A stretch of 35,518 nt of DNA from a bacterium (lineage in GTDB: Bacteria; UBP14; UBA6098; B30-G16), in assembly GCA_030613005.1 (NCBI GenBank), contig JAUWMV010000001.1, positions 71,771 through 107,288 of the forward strand. The letters run 5' to 3'. The notes under the pieces are model-generated. The model was not told where the DNA came from and made no database searches. It saw only the letters and a list, made by a program, of their open reading frames with translations. The translations under genes and the position numbers were made by a program. Below, piece by piece: positions 1 through 9,112 of this stretch. How positions within the stretch are numbered: the stretch's first letter is position 1; every line of letters begins with the position of its first letter.

Positions 1-58
1 GCTCATATGCAAACGCCAATAAAGAGATTAATAATAATATGTATATTGTTTTAGCCAT
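1..58 (-). CDS. N-terminus of an exported protein (partial)
   Basis: Reading leftwards from an ATG at 58, the first 19 codons give MAKTIYILLLISLLAFAYE. This has the shape of a signal peptide: one lysine, a leucine/isoleucine core and a likely cut after A-F-A. The frame is still open at the window edge, so the mature protein is not visible. The codon two before the ATG is an in-frame stop, so this ATG is the first possible start. No strong Shine-Dalgarno sequence lies upstream. The export signal is read directly; the gene's function cannot be told. Confidence 0.55.
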   Translation of the reverse strand, partial: MAKTIYILLLISLLAFAYE

Positions 59-200
59 TGCTTATAATAGGATATTCACGTCTAATTTAACTCTTAAGTT
101 TATTTTCTTTCGATGCAAGATAAATTCCAAAGCTAAGATTTGACAGATTATTTTTTGCAAGCTTAAGGCAAACTCACATATTGAATGAAAAATTAAATAA

Positions 201-944
201 TTATATCTTGTATTTTAAGGAATCTTCCGTGATAGGATGAGCAATGCAAACTACACAAATGTTCTTTGCACCGTTTTTTTTCAAGATTCTTGCGATCTCG
301 TTTGTTGTAGCGCCGGTTGTTACTACATCATCGATAATAATAATGGATTTGCCATTAATTCTATCGGAATTTATTATATCGAAAGCTCCTCGAACATTTT
401 CAACTCTCTCTTTAACGCCAAGTTTCGTCTGCGCTTCGGTTTCTCGGATTCTTAATGCACAATCGTTAATAAATTCTCTTTCGGAAATAGTGGATGCCAT
501 TTTTGCTAGAATTTCAGATTGATTGTACGATCTTTCCTTCAATCTTCGAGAATGAAGTGGTACAGGAAGGATTACGTGGTAATCCGCAAATATTTTTTCA
601 TCCTTAATTATTTTGCCAAGAATAATCCCAAAGAAATTTGCGATGTCGACACCTCCATAGAATTTTAGTTCATGAATTAACTCTCTATAAACCGGGTCGA
701 ATGGTGCTGAGGGTCTTACAAAAAGCAATGGAGCTTCTTCATGCATTGGACAGAAAAAATCATCATCCTTCAATTTATATCCACAAATTGGACAATAGGA
801 ATAATAAATCTTGGTGAGATTAGTTGCGCATTCAGCACATATTGCTTCATCTGATGGCTTCCCACAAATTGCACAGGATGGAGGATAAATAAGATCTGAA
901 ATGCAAACTAAAGTTTTCTTGAAAATATTACGAAGATTTTTCAT
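201..944 (-). CDS. comF: ComF-family phosphoribosyltransferase-like protein
   Basis: The 247-aa protein has the ComF layout. The N-terminal region is rich in metal-binding cysteines (C24, C27, C36, C39, C51, C54, C65 and H68). The C-terminal part is a type I phosphoribosyltransferase fold with the PRPP loop IIIIDDVVTTGATTNE near residues 200-215. Upstream motifs LPVPLHSRRLKERSYNQ and the TKLGVKERVENVRGAF segment are typical of the family. ComF proteins are linked to DNA uptake in competent bacteria but are also widespread where competence is unknown, so the role here is open. Its start overlaps the end of lgt by 17 bases, pointing to co-transcription. Only a weak ribosome binding site is seen, which fits translational coupling. 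Confidence 0.9.
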   Translation of the reverse strand: MKNLRNIFKKTLVCISDLIYPPSCAICGKPSDEAICAECATNLTKIYYSYCPICGYKLKDDDFFCPMHEEAPLLFVRPSAPFDPVYRELIHELKFYGGVDIANFFGIILGKIIKDEKIFADYHVILPVPLHSRRLKERSYNQSEILAKMASTISEREFINDCALRIRETEAQTKLGVKERVENVRGAFDIINSDRINGKSIIIIDDVVTTGATTNEIARILKKNGAKNICVVCIAHPITEDSLKYKI

Positions 945-1761
945 TCTTGGACATTGTTGGTTGAATAGACTTTCCGGTTTTAAATACCATGAAAATCAAA
1001 GCTATGCAAGAAAAGATAAGAACGAAAAGCCCGTGAATCGAGATATTTCCACCGAGATAATTAAATGCTATTTCATGAGATTCGTAGTATCTGAAATAAT
1101 CAACAAATGCTCGACCTAATCCATATAGGAAGAATGTCATCCAGAATGTATTGCCATAGAATTTCCTTCCTTTTGGTTCCCAATGGATTACAAAGATGAA
1201 GAAAACTAAATTAAGTAGAAGTTCATAAAGCTGTGTTGGGTGAATAGGTATACCGGAAAATACATATCCAGCAGGACTGTTAGGTGGATAAGATATTCCC
1301 CAAAAGCAGTTGCATTCACGACCGAAACAACAACCGTTGAGAAAACATCCAATACGCCCGAGGAACATTCCGATCAAAAAAGATGGTGCAACTATATCTA
1401 TGAATTTAAAGAAGTTAATTTTTTTAATAGCACAGAAAATTAATACTGTTGCAATACCAAAGATCACACCGCCAACCATAGCCATTCCGGATATCCCAAT
1501 TTTACCGTTCTGAAATGGATTTATTATGTTCCAGTAATTATTGCTGAATTCACTAATGTGGGTTATTACATACCAAAATCTGGAACCAATTAATGATGCG
1601 AGGATTAAGAATACGCCAAGATCAACGATTGTGTCCGGTTTTACCCCGAATTTTTTTGCTCTTCTGGATGCTACAAATAAACCTGTAGCGAATCCTATTG
1701 CGACCATTACGCCCCACGTGTAAAGCTGAAAGTTGCCGATTTGCAATAGAACTCTAAACAT
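928..1761 (-). CDS. lgt: Prolipoprotein diacylglyceryl transferase
   Basis: This 277-aa polytopic inner-membrane protein transfers diacylglycerol from phosphatidylglycerol to the lipobox cysteine of prolipoproteins, the first step of lipoprotein maturation. The Lgt signature is present around residues 133-150 (GRIGCFLNGCCFGREC), followed by the conserved IHPTQLYE. About seven hydrophobic stretches are visible, and the length matches the family. A ribosome binding site AAGGG lies before the ATG at 1761. Substrates are encoded nearby, since two likely lipoproteins lie at 29.7 and 32.2 kb. It sits between lplA and comF on the same strand. Confidence 0.95.
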   Translation of the reverse strand: MFRVLLQIGNFQLYTWGVMVAIGFATGLFVASRRAKKFGVKPDTIVDLGVFLILASLIGSRFWYVITHISEFSNNYWNIINPFQNGKIGISGMAMVGGVIFGIATVLIFCAIKKINFFKFIDIVAPSFLIGMFLGRIGCFLNGCCFGRECNCFWGISYPPNSPAGYVFSGIPIHPTQLYELLLNLVFFIFVIHWEPKGRKFYGNTFWMTFFLYGLGRAFVDYFRYYESHEIAFNYLGGNISIHGLFVLIFSCIALIFMVFKTGKSIQPTMSKNEKSS

Positions 1762-1871
1762 TTGCTATCCCTTGTGAAGTTCTTTTGGCAATAATAAGTT
1801 AATATTTCACAGTAAGCAATTTCATTCTGTATTTAATTTTTTTAGTGTGAGTTACGAATAATTGCAAATTA

Positions 1872-2942
1872 TTAACTCCACGAAAAAATTGCTTGTGTGA
1901 TGTCTTCGGGTGCAATTCCCGGAGCTTGAATATCCTTTGAGAAAAAAATACCTTTAATTCTATTTGTAATTTCCTCTTCGTTTTTTGGAGCGCCACGGAG
2001 TATTTCTTCTAAGTCCTCCAGAGAAGTATGTGGTATAAGCGTAAAATCACCTGTCAGAGACATATCATGAATTTTAGCTCCATCCTCCCAAATACTCATT
2101 GCTCTAATTAAGCCGCCAGGAGCTTTATACATTCCGTATCTTACGTCTAGACCAGATCTTATTCTGAGTTTCTGTTTACTTTGTTTGTATCTTTGGAATA
2201 TGAATTCATCGTTGCACATCTTGAGTTTGAGTTCCTTGGTCTTTGTTCTTAGCGTTTCATCTTCGGTTGCGTATTCTAACTTTTCACCGAAGAGCTTCTC
2301 AAATGATTGTATAAGCATCTCCTGAACTTTAGGTCTTAAGGCTTTAATTTCCTCTTTAGAAAGTCCAAGTTCTCGTTTTACAGTGGACATATTTTCTTTT
2401 AGACCTTTGTATATCTTGTCCCTGAACTTCTCATCAGGAACTTTAAATACTTTGACCATATTATCGAAATCGAAATCGAGTATAATACTTCCCACAAATA
2501 CAAAGGATTCGCCGATATCCGCAGCACCTTCACCAGCAATTTTCTTATTAGACAAAGTTATTATATCATTGATCGGTTTGAACTTAGTTTCTATCCCGAG
2601 CATGCGATAAACTTCGATTGGTGGTTCAGAGAGTTTTTTGTATATCTGTTCCAAGGTACCTTTGAGAAGTGGATGTCCTTTTGGTAAAATCACCTGGTAG
2701 AAAATTTGATCGTAATCGAGGAGAGTTGTACCGCCACCAATTTCACGTCTGAAAATTGGGAGATCGATTTCTTTAATGTATTCCATATTAAGTTCTTGTT
2801 TTGGGTCTTGAAAGTAACCGACACTAACAAATTGTTTTTTCGGTGAAACAATATTTAGTGCTGGGATATTCAAATAACCCAAAGAATGGAATATTAACAT
2901 ACTCTCATCCCATGGGAGACTGTCTTTCACATAAACTTTCAT
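1872..2942 (-). CDS. lplA: Lipoate-protein ligase A
   Basis: The 356-aa protein activates lipoate with ATP and attaches it to lysines of 2-oxoacid dehydrogenase E2 subunits or glycine-cleavage H protein. Visible family motifs are RREIGGGTT, the DQIFYQVILPKGHP segment and NDIITLSNKKIAGEGA, which carries the expected lysine. The C-terminal ~100 residues look like the accessory domain of full-length LplA enzymes. The start was chosen at the ATG at 2942, because AAAGGAAGG at 2952-2960 lies 9 bases upstream. The open frame continues to 2975, but those starts have no spaced ribosome binding site. It is divergent from uppP and lies 110 bases upstream of lgt. No lipoylated-protein genes lie in the window. 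Confidence 0.9.
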   Translation of the reverse strand: MKVYVKDSLPWDESMLIFHSLGYLNIPALNIVSPKKQFVSVGYFQDPKQELNMEYIKEIDLPIFRREIGGGTTLLDYDQIFYQVILPKGHPLLKGTLEQIYKKLSEPPIEVYRMLGIETKFKPINDIITLSNKKIAGEGAADIGESFVFVGSIILDFDFDNMVKVFKVPDEKFRDKIYKGLKENMSTVKRELGLSKEEIKALRPKVQEMLIQSFEKLFGEKLEYATEDETLRTKTKELKLKMCNDEFIFQRYKQSKQKLRIRSGLDVRYGMYKAPGGLIRAMSIWEDGAKIHDMSLTGDFTLIPHTSLEDLEEILRGAPKNEEEITNRIKGIFFSKDIQAPGIAPEDITQAIFSWS

Positions 2943-3016
2943 ATGCAGCATCCTTCCTTTTTGCAATTGAACCAATAAGATTTGATTCCATGTTTGCTAA
3001 AGTCAAGTGAAATATA

Positions 3017-3046
3017 TTGACCTCATTCGATATATCTCCATATTGA
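3017..3046 (+). promoter_or_regulatory. Possible sigma70-type promoter of the uppP operon
   Basis: A TTGACC box at 3017-3022 and a TATTGA box at 3041-3046 are separated by 18 bases, about 20 bases before the uppP start. They lie in the lplA/uppP divergent gap. The match is moderate and AT-rich DNA gives chance hits, so this is tentative. Confidence 0.35.
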
Positions 3047-3065
3047 TTCAAAGCAATGAGCAAGT

Positions 3066-3845
3066 ATGAATACATTGAGTATAATATTTCTTTCAGTAAT
3101 ACAAGGTTTGACGGAATTCCTGCCTATTTCCAGTTCAGGTCATTTAGTCATTATTGAATCTTTTTTCGGAACTTCGGAACCAGATGCGACCTTAGAAGTT
3201 TTTTTACATACTGGTACTTTATTTGCAATATTGCTCTATTATAGAGAGGTAATTGCAGAGATTTTCATGGATTTAGTTAGCTTGCGATTCAAATCGAATG
3301 GTGGTCGTCTTTGCCTATTTCTATTATTAGCAACTATACCTGCAACAGTTGTTGGCTTGATATTTAAAGCAACTTTGGAATCCATTTTTCCGAATGCACA
3401 TTTTGCTGCAGCAATGCTTATTATCACATCTTTAATTCTTTTTTCAACGCATCTAACCAAAAGAAATATTAATTTCAAATGGAATTTCGTTAACAGTTTT
3501 ATAATTGGTTTTGCGCAGGTTTTTGCTATGTTGCCGGGAATATCACGGAGCGGTATAACTATTGTAGCAGCATTATGGCTCGGTGCATCTGGTGAGGATG
3601 CTACAGAGTTTTCATTTCTTCTCGCGGTTCCTGTGATAATTGGTGTAACGATAATTAAGATTTTTGAGGTTGTATCTGGGACATCAACTTTTTATTCTGT
3701 CTATTCTATCGGAATTATCATTTCTGCTATTGTGGGTTATTTCTCATTAACAGTATTAGTTCCAATAGTTCGGCGAGGAAAGCTATGGTTTTTTGGAATA
3801 TATTGCCTGTTAATTGGCATCTTAAGCATTATATTTGCTAAATGA
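3066..3845 (+). CDS. uppP: Undecaprenyl-diphosphatase (UppP/BacA)
   Basis: This 259-aa multi-pass membrane enzyme dephosphorylates undecaprenyl diphosphate to regenerate the lipid carrier for peptidoglycan and surface glycans. It also confers bacitracin tolerance. Both family motifs are intact: EFLPISSSGH at residues 17-26 and PGISRSG at 157-163, with catalytic glutamate and arginine in place. Its stop overlaps the next gene's start (ATGA at 3842-3845), so it is translationally coupled to the MsbA-like exporter. A shared role in envelope lipid or glycan traffic is an inference from this. Confidence 0.96.
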   Translation: MNTLSIIFLSVIQGLTEFLPISSSGHLVIIESFFGTSEPDATLEVFLHTGTLFAILLYYREVIAEIFMDLVSLRFKSNGGRLCLFLLLATIPATVVGLIFKATLESIFPNAHFAAAMLIITSLILFSTHLTKRNINFKWNFVNSFIIGFAQVFAMLPGISRSGITIVAALWLGASGEDATEFSFLLAVPVIIGVTIIKIFEVVSGTSTFYSVYSIGIIISAIVGYFSLTVLVPIVRRGKLWFFGIYCLLIGILSIIFAK

Positions 3846-5728
3846 AAAGAGAATCAAAAAAAACCACATATGTACCAATAAGTTCGATGAAATTGTGGTG
3901 GAGGATATTCAAGCACACTTTCAAGTGGTGGTATCTTCTAGTTTTCACTGTCATCGCGATGATTGTATATACAGTTTGTGATGTTGCAATGATTTATATG
4001 GTTAGACCGGTTTTAGGTTCGCTTTTCGATCCAAACGCCGCAACAATAACATCCCAGCTAAGTCAATATTCAGGATTGGCTTCTATAAGCGATAGGATAT
4101 GGACTTCTATTGTACCTGTACTATATGGAAATTCTTTTTACGCAACTCTTCAAAGGTTGATATTGGTTTTGCTAGTAATTGTTTTTTTGAATACGACATT
4201 CCATTATATTCAAACTATTGCCGCACTTCAACTTCTTCAGAATGTTACAAACGATATTAGAAAGAAATTATTTGCTAAAATTATTAGTATGCCGCTTGGT
4301 TTTTTTCATAAAACCAAGTCAGGTGAATTGATTTCGAGAGTAATAAGCGATGTTCAAATGATGCAAGAATCGATTGGTGTAACGATAGCAGATTTAATAA
4401 GAGAGCCTTTAAAACTCTGTGGATATTATTTTATTATGATGACGATAGACTATAAAATGACTCTTAGTGTGACTCTTGTTGTTCCTGTAATTATTTTCTT
4501 CATGTCGGTAATCGGTAAAATTCTTCGTCGATATGGAGCCAGAACGCAAGCAAAAATGGCACAGGTGTCTTCGGTATTACAGGAGGGACTGACTGCTATT
4601 AGAGTAGTCAAGGGTTTTAATGCTGAATCTTACGAGAATAAAAAATTCAGCAAATTCGCAAACAGTTATTTAAGAAATATAATGAAAATGTTCCGCGTGC
4701 GGCGTTTGGCAATGCCATTCAATGAAATTCTTGGTGGTATTATTGCTGCTGTATTGTTATGGTATGGCGGGATCAAAGTGTATGCTGGAATCGGTCTTAA
4801 TGCCGAGCAGTTTTTTCAATATTTAACTTATCTTTTCATGATGATACAGCCTATAAAGTCCTTTTCCTCAAAAGTAACAAGAGTTCAGGAAGGGCTTGGA
4901 GCTGCGGAAAGAGTGTATTGGTTGCTCGATCTTAAATGGAGAACAGCGCCACCTATCGGTCATTTGATGGTTTCTGATATTAAAAAGGAAATTTCATTTG
5001 AAGATGTAAGCTTCAAGTATGATGGTTCTGAGGATTATGCACTGAAAAATTTTAGTATTAGAATTCCAGCGGGTAATGTCGTTGCTTTGGTTGGTTATTC
5101 TGGTGCAGGCAAATCTACCACAGCCGACCTTTTAGCTCGGTTTTATATTCCACAGGATGGAAGCGTTCGAGTCGATGGTAACGATCTTAAGGATATTAAT
5201 GAAGATTCGTGGCGATCGATTTTGGGTATCGTTAGTCAGGAGGTAATACTTTTCAATGATACAATAACAGCGAATATCTCGTATGGAGACGACAATCCGG
5301 ATATAAAACGTGTATACGATGCTGCAAAAGCTGCTTATGCATTGGATTTTATTGAGAAGATGCCCGATGGTTTTAATACTGAAGTGGGGGATAGAGGAAT
5401 TAGATTATCAGGAGGAGAGAGACAGAGAGTCGCTATTGCGAGAGCAATTTACAGGAATCCAAGAGTATTAATATTAGATGAGGCTACAAGCTCCTTAGAC
5501 TCGCATTCCGAAAGACTTGTCCAGAATGCCATAGATAATCTTGTTCAAGGACGTACCGTATTAGTTATTGCTCATCGACTGTCGACTGTTCAACGTTCAG
5601 ATTCGATTATTGTTATCGATAAGGGAAAGAAAATATGTGAGGGAACTCATAACGAACTACTTAACATATGTCCTAAATATCGAGAACTATATGAAATGCA
5701 GTTTGATTTCGGGAGCAATACATCTTGA
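3842..5728 (+). CDS. msbA: MsbA-type ABC exporter (fused permease and ATPase)
   Basis: The 628-aa protein is a half-transporter. About six transmembrane helices fill residues ~15-330, followed by a complete nucleotide-binding domain: Walker A GYSGAGKST at 418-426, signature LSGGERQRVAIARAI near 522, Walker B VLILDEATSSLD near 543 and the H-loop AHRLST. Family members flip lipid A or other lipid-linked molecules across the inner membrane. An extra loop of ~45 residues after the first helix (near 55-95) is longer than in E. coli MsbA. It overlaps uppP and the following glycosyltransferase by four bases each, supporting a lipid or glycolipid export role. The exact substrate cannot be read from the sequence. 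Confidence 0.9.
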   Translation: MKRESKKTTYVPISSMKLWWRIFKHTFKWWYLLVFTVIAMIVYTVCDVAMIYMVRPVLGSLFDPNAATITSQLSQYSGLASISDRIWTSIVPVLYGNSFYATLQRLILVLLVIVFLNTTFHYIQTIAALQLLQNVTNDIRKKLFAKIISMPLGFFHKTKSGELISRVISDVQMMQESIGVTIADLIREPLKLCGYYFIMMTIDYKMTLSVTLVVPVIIFFMSVIGKILRRYGARTQAKMAQVSSVLQEGLTAIRVVKGFNAESYENKKFSKFANSYLRNIMKMFRVRRLAMPFNEILGGIIAAVLLWYGGIKVYAGIGLNAEQFFQYLTYLFMMIQPIKSFSSKVTRVQEGLGAAERVYWLLDLKWRTAPPIGHLMVSDIKKEISFEDVSFKYDGSEDYALKNFSIRIPAGNVVALVGYSGAGKSTTADLLARFYIPQDGSVRVDGNDLKDINEDSWRSILGIVSQEVILFNDTITANISYGDDNPDIKRVYDAAKAAYALDFIEKMPDGFNTEVGDRGIRLSGGERQRVAIARAIYRNPRVLILDEATSSLDSHSERLVQNAIDNLVQGRTVLVIAHRLSTVQRSDSIIVIDKGKKICEGTHNELLNICPKYRELYEMQFDFGSNTS

Positions 5729-6867
5729 AACCGAGAATTCTTCATATTCATACAGGACATGGATTTGGTGGAACTCAAGCGTGGCTTTTGGAGACTATAA
5801 AAGCTTTTTCGGAGCAATTCGATTTTGGTCTGATTAATCTGGATACTGAAGGTGAGCTTGGAAGCGAATTTAGGAAAATGAATTATTACGTCGCAACTGT
5901 GGGAGGGATAAGTGGTAGCTTGTTTAAATATCCATTCTTTTTCCTTCGAATTCCTCGGATTGCAAAATTGATAAAAGAATACAGACCTGATATTGTAATA
6001 CTTCATAGCGGTGTTTTGGATCTTATTCCTGCTTTGGCTGCTAAAATAATAAGTGTACGGTATATAGTTTATAACAATCAATCACTGGATAAATTTCGAA
6101 GGAAGTTTTTTGCAAATCTCGTGTTTAGAATACTTTTCCGAATTATCGATGTTGCATTAGTAAACTCAGTTGTAGTCATTGATTTTTTCGAGGAGTATCA
6201 TAAAATTCGATCAGAAAAGTTCCATGTTATACATTTGGGTGTGGATACAGAAAGATTCAGAATTCCAACAAAATCAGAGATACGTAATTCGAGAGAAAGC
6301 TTTGGAATTATAGATGATGAAGTTGTTCTAAGTGTTATTGGAAGATTTGTAAAAGTTAAGGCAATAGATGAAGCTCTTGAGCTATTTGCGAAATTAAGCA
6401 ACAAAACCAAAACAATAAAATTCTTAATTGTTGGCGATGGACCGGAAATGAAGAATCTTAGACTTAAGGTAAACCAATTAGGTATTTCTGCAAATACTGT
6501 TTTCACGGGTTATATTCATGATTTGACTCGTGTCTATTGGGCATCTGATATATTCATTAGTTCTTCTCGCTCTGAGACTTTCGGACTTGCTGTTGTTGAG
6601 GCAATGGCTTCTGGGTTACCGGTAGTAGTAAGAGATATTCCAGTGCTAAGAGAAATAATAAATCATGAAGAAAATGGTTTTTTTATAGACTTTAAAGATA
6701 TCGAAACCGATGCTATAACTATTGTCGAACTTATAAACAATGTAGAGTTGAGAAAAAAGATTAGTATTGCAGCAAGAAACCGTATTGAGGAAAATTTCTT
6801 ATTAAATAAATATGTAAGTAGTTATACCGATTTCATCACAAATTTGTTGAATGATAAAAGAATATGA
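5725..6867 (+). CDS. Family 4 glycosyltransferase
   Basis: The 380-aa protein is a GT-B glycosyltransferase of the GT4 type. It has an N-terminal GGTQAWLLE acceptor-domain motif and a C-terminal donor-binding domain with GRFVKVKAIDEALE, LIVGDGPE and the EX7E motif within SETFGLAVVEAMASG. It probably adds a sugar from a nucleotide-sugar donor to a lipid-linked or lipopolysaccharide acceptor at the inner membrane. The start is TTG at 5725, overlapping the exporter's stop as TTGA, with GGGAG upstream. Donor and acceptor are not identifiable. Confidence 0.9.
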   Translation: MKPRILHIHTGHGFGGTQAWLLETIKAFSEQFDFGLINLDTEGELGSEFRKMNYYVATVGGISGSLFKYPFFFLRIPRIAKLIKEYRPDIVILHSGVLDLIPALAAKIISVRYIVYNNQSLDKFRRKFFANLVFRILFRIIDVALVNSVVVIDFFEEYHKIRSEKFHVIHLGVDTERFRIPTKSEIRNSRESFGIIDDEVVLSVIGRFVKVKAIDEALELFAKLSNKTKTIKFLIVGDGPEMKNLRLKVNQLGISANTVFTGYIHDLTRVYWASDIFISSSRSETFGLAVVEAMASGLPVVVRDIPVLREIINHEENGFFIDFKDIETDAITIVELINNVELRKKISIAARNRIEENFLLNKYVSSYTDFITNLLNDKRI

Positions 6868-6922
6868 TTATTTTGTTGAAATTAACTCCAGTATGTGAGA
6901 TTCGATATGAATAGGGATTGAA

Positions 6923-7960
6923 ATGTCAAAATTCTCAATGGTTTTAGTTATTATTATGCTTGTTTCGAATGCTTGGAGTGGGAAATACGTAGCTGAGTTT
7001 ATGGAAATTGGAACAAGTGTGAGAGCTGCAGGAATGGGAGGAACGTTAATTGGAATAAAAGATGATCCTTCAGCAATCTGGTGGAATCCCGCATCACTAA
7101 CAGGAATTAAAACTCCTCAGATTTACATTATGCATGCACTTCTCTATGCGCAGATGTACACTCTCGATGCTCTTGCATCCAGATGGGAAGTAGGAAAAAT
7201 AGACATGGGTGCTGCTGTCCTGAGGCTTGCAACTGATGCTATTCCATTTACGGATGAAGATGGATTTTACGATTACGGTCCAGATGGAATACCCGGTACA
7301 GGTGATCCGGGTGAAGGCAATGGCATTTGGGACCCCTTGGAGCCTGTGGATCCTACAGCTTTCAAATTGGTTGGTGAAGCAGATTATGCAGGTTGGATGA
7401 GCGTTGGGATGGATATTAGCGATTTAAGTATCGGTTTCTCGATTAAGGTTTTAAGGCAGGATATTGGTGGGTATAAAAATTTTGGATTTGGTGCAGATAT
7501 TGGTGCAATATATGTGAAGGATAGCTGGCGATTCGGTTTATCGATTTTAGATTTTACGGGACTGCATTTATTTTGGAGTACAGATTTTACCGAGTCTAAA
7601 CTTCCCACCGCGAGAATTGGAGGTGGATATACTGTTCCGTTATGGGGAGATAAAATAAACGCTTACATTGCCTGCGATGTTGAAATGAAATTTGAGGGGT
7701 ATGAAGAGGCAACATTATTTGCAACAGGTGGAATTAGTGCGGATCCGCATATAGGCACGGAAATTTCATTTTGGAACTTGATTTACCTTCGAAGTGGCAT
7801 CGATATGACAGATTTTACAGCTGGGGCAGGTCTGAGAGTCGGATTGATTAACTTCGATTATGCATTCGTTGCTTCGATTATCGATAATGTTCACCGAATT
7901 GGAATGACGGTTGATTTTCCTGCCAAACGTACACCAAGGGTGCAAACACCCGGAGAGTGA
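6923..7960 (+). CDS. PorV/PorQ-family outer-membrane beta-barrel
   Basis: The 345-aa protein begins with a signal peptide (cut near residue 19, N-A-W-S-G). It then shows the PorV/PorQ-type N-terminal block: GTSVRAAGMGGTLIGIKDDPSAIWWNPASL. The rest is alternating beta-strand sequence typical of a FadL/PorV barrel. In T9SS bacteria PorV shuttles cargo from the translocon to the attachment complex. An acidic glycine-rich insert at about residues 110-145 (DGFYDYGPDGIPGTGDPGEG and beyond) resembles calcium-binding loops. The gene sits 55 bases after the glycosyltransferase and close to the T9SS-tagged protease, so a T9SS role is plausible. Generic family members with other roles exist. Confidence 0.8.
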   Translation: MSKFSMVLVIIMLVSNAWSGKYVAEFMEIGTSVRAAGMGGTLIGIKDDPSAIWWNPASLTGIKTPQIYIMHALLYAQMYTLDALASRWEVGKIDMGAAVLRLATDAIPFTDEDGFYDYGPDGIPGTGDPGEGNGIWDPLEPVDPTAFKLVGEADYAGWMSVGMDISDLSIGFSIKVLRQDIGGYKNFGFGADIGAIYVKDSWRFGLSILDFTGLHLFWSTDFTESKLPTARIGGGYTVPLWGDKINAYIACDVEMKFEGYEEATLFATGGISADPHIGTEISFWNLIYLRSGIDMTDFTAGAGLRVGLINFDYAFVASIIDNVHRIGMTVDFPAKRTPRVQTPGE

Positions 7961-8035
7961 TATAATTTTAAATTAACTATTTTAAATTTCTACTTAATGT
8001 GGAATTTTTTCATAATATATTTTTAGATTTGCACT

Positions 8036-9112
8036 ATGAGAAATAGAATTCTTCATATTGCCACCGAGAACTTTGCAGGAGTTCCTTATTCACTTGTAAG
8101 AGCGGAAAGGCTTTTGGGAATGGAATCGGATTTAATTACGATTTCCAAACCTATAAGGGAGCATCCGCAAGAGGAATCTTTGAATCTTCCTTTCTATGGT
8201 GGCATTACTAACAGATTCTTAAGGAGAATCACTAAAAGTAGTGATAGATTAGTTAATAAAAGGTTTGAAGGTAAGGATTTCCCTCCTGTTTGGTCACCGA
8301 GACCATGGGGGAAAATACTATTCAATATAAGGGATAAGATTTGGGAACATTATATTAGAAGAAAAGGTTTCCCTGATAAACTTAATAATTATGATATAAT
8401 AGTACTCGATGGTGGAGTAGGATTTCTTAGATCAGGGAAGTTTATATGTCAATGGTTGCAAAAAACCAATCGACTGGTTACGATTTTCTATGGTGATGAT
8501 TTAAGAAGAAGAGGTGTTATTAAAGAAATAGAAGATTTATCTCAATTAGTTTTTACGTTTGAATTCGACCACACTTTAATACATCCTCGAGCGAATTTTT
8601 TATTTTTCCCTTTTTTTGCACAGGAGATGCCGCAAAGACAAAGAATCTCAAGTAAAGTAAGAATTGGACATTCGCCAACGAATAGGAATTCAAAAGGAAC
8701 TATCGAGATTCTTAAAGTTTTTGGATATATATCTAATAAATATACTAATGTAAAAATTGTTATAATTGAAGGATTGAACTATCATGAATCCTTGCAACAA
8801 AAGTCGACTTTAGATATATTTGTCGATCAAGTTGGGGAGTTAGGATACGGTATAAGCTCTCTCGAGGCTATGACAATGGGAATACCTTCAGTAGTGGAAC
8901 TTATGCCCGATTTTGAAAATTTTTTGGGAGTTCATCCTTTTGTCAATGCCGATATTTCGCATTTGGCTGTTGCTCTGGAAAAATTAATCGAATCGGAACA
9001 ATTAAGACAGGAACTGGGTGATAAAGGCAAGGAATGGGTTTATGAAGTTCATGATCCTTTAAATTCTGCTTCTGAGATATTAGCTAAGTATGAAATGAAA
9101 GGTTGGATATGA
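8036..9112 (+). CDS. Glycosyltransferase-like protein (GT-B/GT4 type)
   Basis: The 358-aa protein starts RILHIATENFAGVPYSLVRAE, like GT4 enzymes. It carries a C-terminal GELGYGISSLEAMTMGIPSVVE block, a variant of the GT4 donor site in which the usual residues are only partly kept. The middle (YDIIVLDGGVGFLRSG, VTIFYGDDLRRRGV) fits a Rossmann-like fold. It resembles proteins from surface polysaccharide clusters, but its substrate is unknown. The start has no clear Shine-Dalgarno sequence. Its stop overlaps the start of the protease gene (ATGA at 9109-9112), tying a probable glycosylation enzyme to a T9SS cargo gene. Confidence 0.75.
   Translation: MRNRILHIATENFAGVPYSLVRAERLLGMESDLITISKPIREHPQEESLNLPFYGGITNRFLRRITKSSDRLVNKRFEGKDFPPVWSPRPWGKILFNIRDKIWEHYIRRKGFPDKLNNYDIIVLDGGVGFLRSGKFICQWLQKTNRLVTIFYGDDLRRRGVIKEIEDLSQLVFTFEFDHTLIHPRANFLFFPFFAQEMPQRQRISSKVRIGHSPTNRNSKGTIEILKVFGYISNKYTNVKIVIIEGLNYHESLQQKSTLDIFVDQVGELGYGISSLEAMTMGIPSVVELMPDFENFLGVHPFVNADISHLAVALEKLIESEQLRQELGDKGKEWVYEVHDPLNSASEILAKYEMKGWI

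Noticed and set aside
1857-1873. AT-only hairpin AATAATT/AATTATT after lplA
   Set aside because: The stem is AT-only and overlaps the stop codon without a T-run on the transcribed strand, so it is not a credible terminator.
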